In this document: one piece after another, positions 15,091 to 16,502 of the stretch
Layout: every line of letters begins with the position of its first letter
Position numbering within the stretch: the first letter of the stretch is position 1
Origin: Burkholderiales bacterium
Lineage (GTDB): Bacteria; Pseudomonadota; Gammaproteobacteria; Burkholderiales; Casimicrobiaceae
Assembly (NCBI GenBank): GCA_025354075.1
Contig: JANXNO010000118.1
Coordinates: 1 to 16,502 of the forward strand
Direction of reading: 5' to 3'
DNA: 16,502 bases
Notes under the pieces: model-generated
What the model was told of the DNA's origin: nothing
Database searches by the model: none
What the model saw: the letters and a program-made list of their open reading frames with translations, nothing else
Made by a program: the position numbers and the translations under genes

Positions 15091-16101
15091 GTGATGGGAA
15101 GACAGGTAGGTAGACCACTTACCGCGCAAACGCTTGCGCATTCGATAGGGGCGCGGTGTCTGGGTGACGGCACCGTGCAAATCACTGGCGTCGCGAGTCT
15201 TGATATTGCCGCGGTCGGAGACCTCACCTTTTTCTCTGACACAAAGCATCGTGCTGCAGCGACAAACAGCGCTGCTAGCGTGCTTATCGTTCGCGAAGTG
15301 GACGCCGATATTGCGTCCTGCACGCGACTCATTCACCCTGCGCCTCACGCCGCTTTTGCTGCTGCGCTTGATCTACTGTTTCCGATCGCACCGCTCCGCG
15401 CCGAGGTGTCACCGCTGGCGCAGGTCGCGAGTTCAGCGAGTGTTGACGGTGCGCGAATTGAGGCGTTTGCGTGTATCGGCGAGCGAACAACCGTCGGAAG
15501 CGGTAGCGTGATTGGTGCTCAGGTGTTTATCGGCGACGACGTCATCGTTGGTGAAAACTGCCGAATCTATCCCGGTGTCCGTGTGCTGGCACGCGCTCGG
15601 CTGGGTGATCGCTGCATTCTGCATTCAGGTGCTGTAATTGGGTCGGACGGCTTCGGCTTTCAGCCTACCGGCCGCGGCTGGCGCAAGGTCGCTCAGGTGG
15701 GCACTGTCATCGTTGGCAATGATGTTGAAATCGGAGCTAACACCACCATTGATCGTGGCGCAATTGAGGACACTGTGATCGGCAACGGCGTCAAGATCGA
15801 TAATCTTGTGCAGATCGCCCACAATGTTCGCGTTGGGGACAATACCGCCATTGCCGGGTGCGTTGGCATCGCGGGCAGCGCCACGGTGGGCGCGCGTTGC
15901 ATGCTCGGCGGTGCCTCAATGGTCGTCGGCCACCTGTCGATTTGTGACGACGTGATTGTGTCGGGCGGCACGCTGATCGCGACGTCGATTACGCAACCCG
16001 GACAATATACGGGCGTGTTCCCGACGACGACGCATCGTGAATGGATCAAAATCGCCGCGAAGCTGCGTCGCTCAATCAAAGCGAATCCTGCACCGGGATA
16101 G
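15091..16101 (+). CDS. lpxD: UDP-3-O-(3-hydroxyacyl)glucosamine N-acyltransferase
   Basis: LpxD, 336 residues, transfers a 3-hydroxyacyl chain from ACP to the 2-amino group of UDP-3-O-acylglucosamine, the third step of lipid A synthesis in the cytoplasm. The N-terminal uridine-binding domain shows [18 protein letters not shown]. Left-handed beta-helix hexapeptide repeats fill about residues 110-300. The catalytic histidine is His244 in [13 protein letters not shown], and GSDGFGFQP and [15 protein letters not shown] are family blocks. AGGAG (15079-15083) is seven bases before GTG 15091 and ten before ATG 15094; spacing favours the GTG, and the choice changes one residue. fabZ follows after 45 bases, as is usual for the lpxD-fabZ-lpxA-lpxB order. 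Confidence 0.97.
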   Translation: MMGRQVGRPLTAQTLAHSIGARCLGDGTVQITGVASLDIAAVGDLTFFSDTKHRAAATNSAASVLIVREVDADIASCTRLIHPAPHAAFAAALDLLFPIAPLRAEVSPLAQVASSASVDGARIEAFACIGERTTVGSGSVIGAQVFIGDDVIVGENCRIYPGVRVLARARLGDRCILHSGAVIGSDGFGFQPTGRGWRKVAQVGTVIVGNDVEIGANTTIDRGAIEDTVIGNGVKIDNLVQIAHNVRVGDNTAIAGCVGIAGSATVGARCMLGGASMVVGHLSICDDVIVSGGTLIATSITQPGQYTGVFPTTTHREWIKIAAKLRRSIKANPAPG

Positions 16102-16146
16102 CTGTTTTACATCACGGCAGCCGCGTCTTTTGCGACAATTGAAGTT

Positions 16147-16502
16147 ATGAATGAATCTGTGAACGCCGTGAACGCACCGGCCCCTGAGATCGCTTTTGTG
16201 GGGCTAACGCTGAATATCACCGAGATTGCGGCGTTGTTGCCGCATCGATACCCTTTTCTGCTCATTGATCGGGTGTTGGAGCTCGATATCGGCAAGCGCG
16301 TTAAGGCGCTTAAAAACGTCACGGCTAACGAGCCGTTTTTCAACGGTCACTTTCCGGGTAAACCGGTGATGCCGGGCGTGTTGATGATAGAGGCGCTTGC
16401 ACAGGCCGCTGCCGTTTTGGCGTATACATCGCAGCCCAAAGACGCAGCCGGCAGACCGCAAATTGTCTACCTCGCAGGGGTGGACAACGCGCGCTTCAAG
16501 CG
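16147..16502 (+). CDS. fabZ: 3-hydroxyacyl-ACP dehydratase FabZ (3' partial)
   Basis: The first 118 codons of FabZ, cut by the window end. FabZ removes water from 3-hydroxyacyl-ACP in fatty acid elongation and competes with the lipid A enzymes for hydroxymyristoyl-ACP. The hot-dog fold shows [14 protein letters not shown], then [21 protein letters not shown] with the catalytic His68 and Glu82, spaced 14 apart as in the characterised enzymes (His49/Glu63 in Pseudomonas). Alignment suggests the core begins near [14 protein letters not shown], so ATG 16147 gives about 15 extra N-terminal residues. GTG 16198 is a possible later start; neither has a good Shine-Dalgarno. It lies 45 bases after lpxD. 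Confidence 0.95.
   Translation, partial: MNESVNAVNAPAPEIAFVGLTLNITEIAALLPHRYPFLLIDRVLELDIGKRVKALKNVTANEPFFNGHFPGKPVMPGVLMIEALAQAAAVLAYTSQPKDAAGRPQIVYLAGVDNARFK

Noticed and set aside
14797..15348. 183-codon minus-strand ORF across the skp-lpxD spacer
   Set aside because: It overlaps the 3' end of skp and the 5' end of lpxD, both well supported; no start signal or family motif seen.

Overview
The window is a stretch of bacterial chromosome, most likely from a betaproteobacterium (Burkholderiales-like). The reasons are the order rpsB-tsf-pyrH-frr-uppS-cdsA-dxr-rseP-bamA-skp-lpxD-fabZ, the Gram-negative envelope genes, the protein sequences and a moderately high GC content. I could not search any database, so the taxon is an inference. 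No rRNA or tRNA gene, insertion sequence, prophage or CRISPR array is visible.

Left part (1-4125) is a mixed set of genes. A 5'-truncated binuclear-metal amidohydrolase is followed by a DUF218 (ElyC/SanA/YdcF-type) membrane protein. These face, tail to tail with 4 bases between the stop codons, a polytopic glycosyl-1-phosphate transferase of the MraY/WecA family. A YgfZ-type folate-binding protein lies upstream of the transferase on the same minus strand.

The 436-base gap between ygfZ and rpsB (4126-4561) is the main regulatory region. It holds a likely divergent promoter pair around an exact 6-bp dyad, a second promoter candidate close to rpsB, a structured rpsB leader, and a short element related to one found ahead of the DUF218 gene.

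Right part (4562-16502) is a plus-strand run of twelve housekeeping genes. It begins with translation (S2, EF-Ts), then UMP kinase and ribosome recycling factor. Next come isoprenoid and phospholipid supply (UppS, CdsA, Dxr), the RseP protease, the outer-membrane protein machinery (BamA, Skp) and lipid A / fatty acid synthesis (LpxD, FabZ, cut by the window end). Two intrinsic terminators sit after rpsB and after tsf. From pyrH on the genes are closely spaced or overlapping, except for a 182-base gap before lpxD. Products fit together: Dxr feeds the MEP pathway, whose isoprenoids UppS turns into undecaprenyl diphosphate, the lipid carrier used by the transferase on the left. CdsA supplies CDP-diacylglycerol. 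Skp and BamA deliver and insert outer-membrane proteins, while LpxD and FabZ share the hydroxyacyl-ACP pool of lipid A and fatty acid synthesis.

I found no convincing new multi-gene system. The best leads are non-coding: the pair of related intergenic elements, the dyad over the divergent promoters, and the rpsB leader that may mask its own ribosome-binding region.
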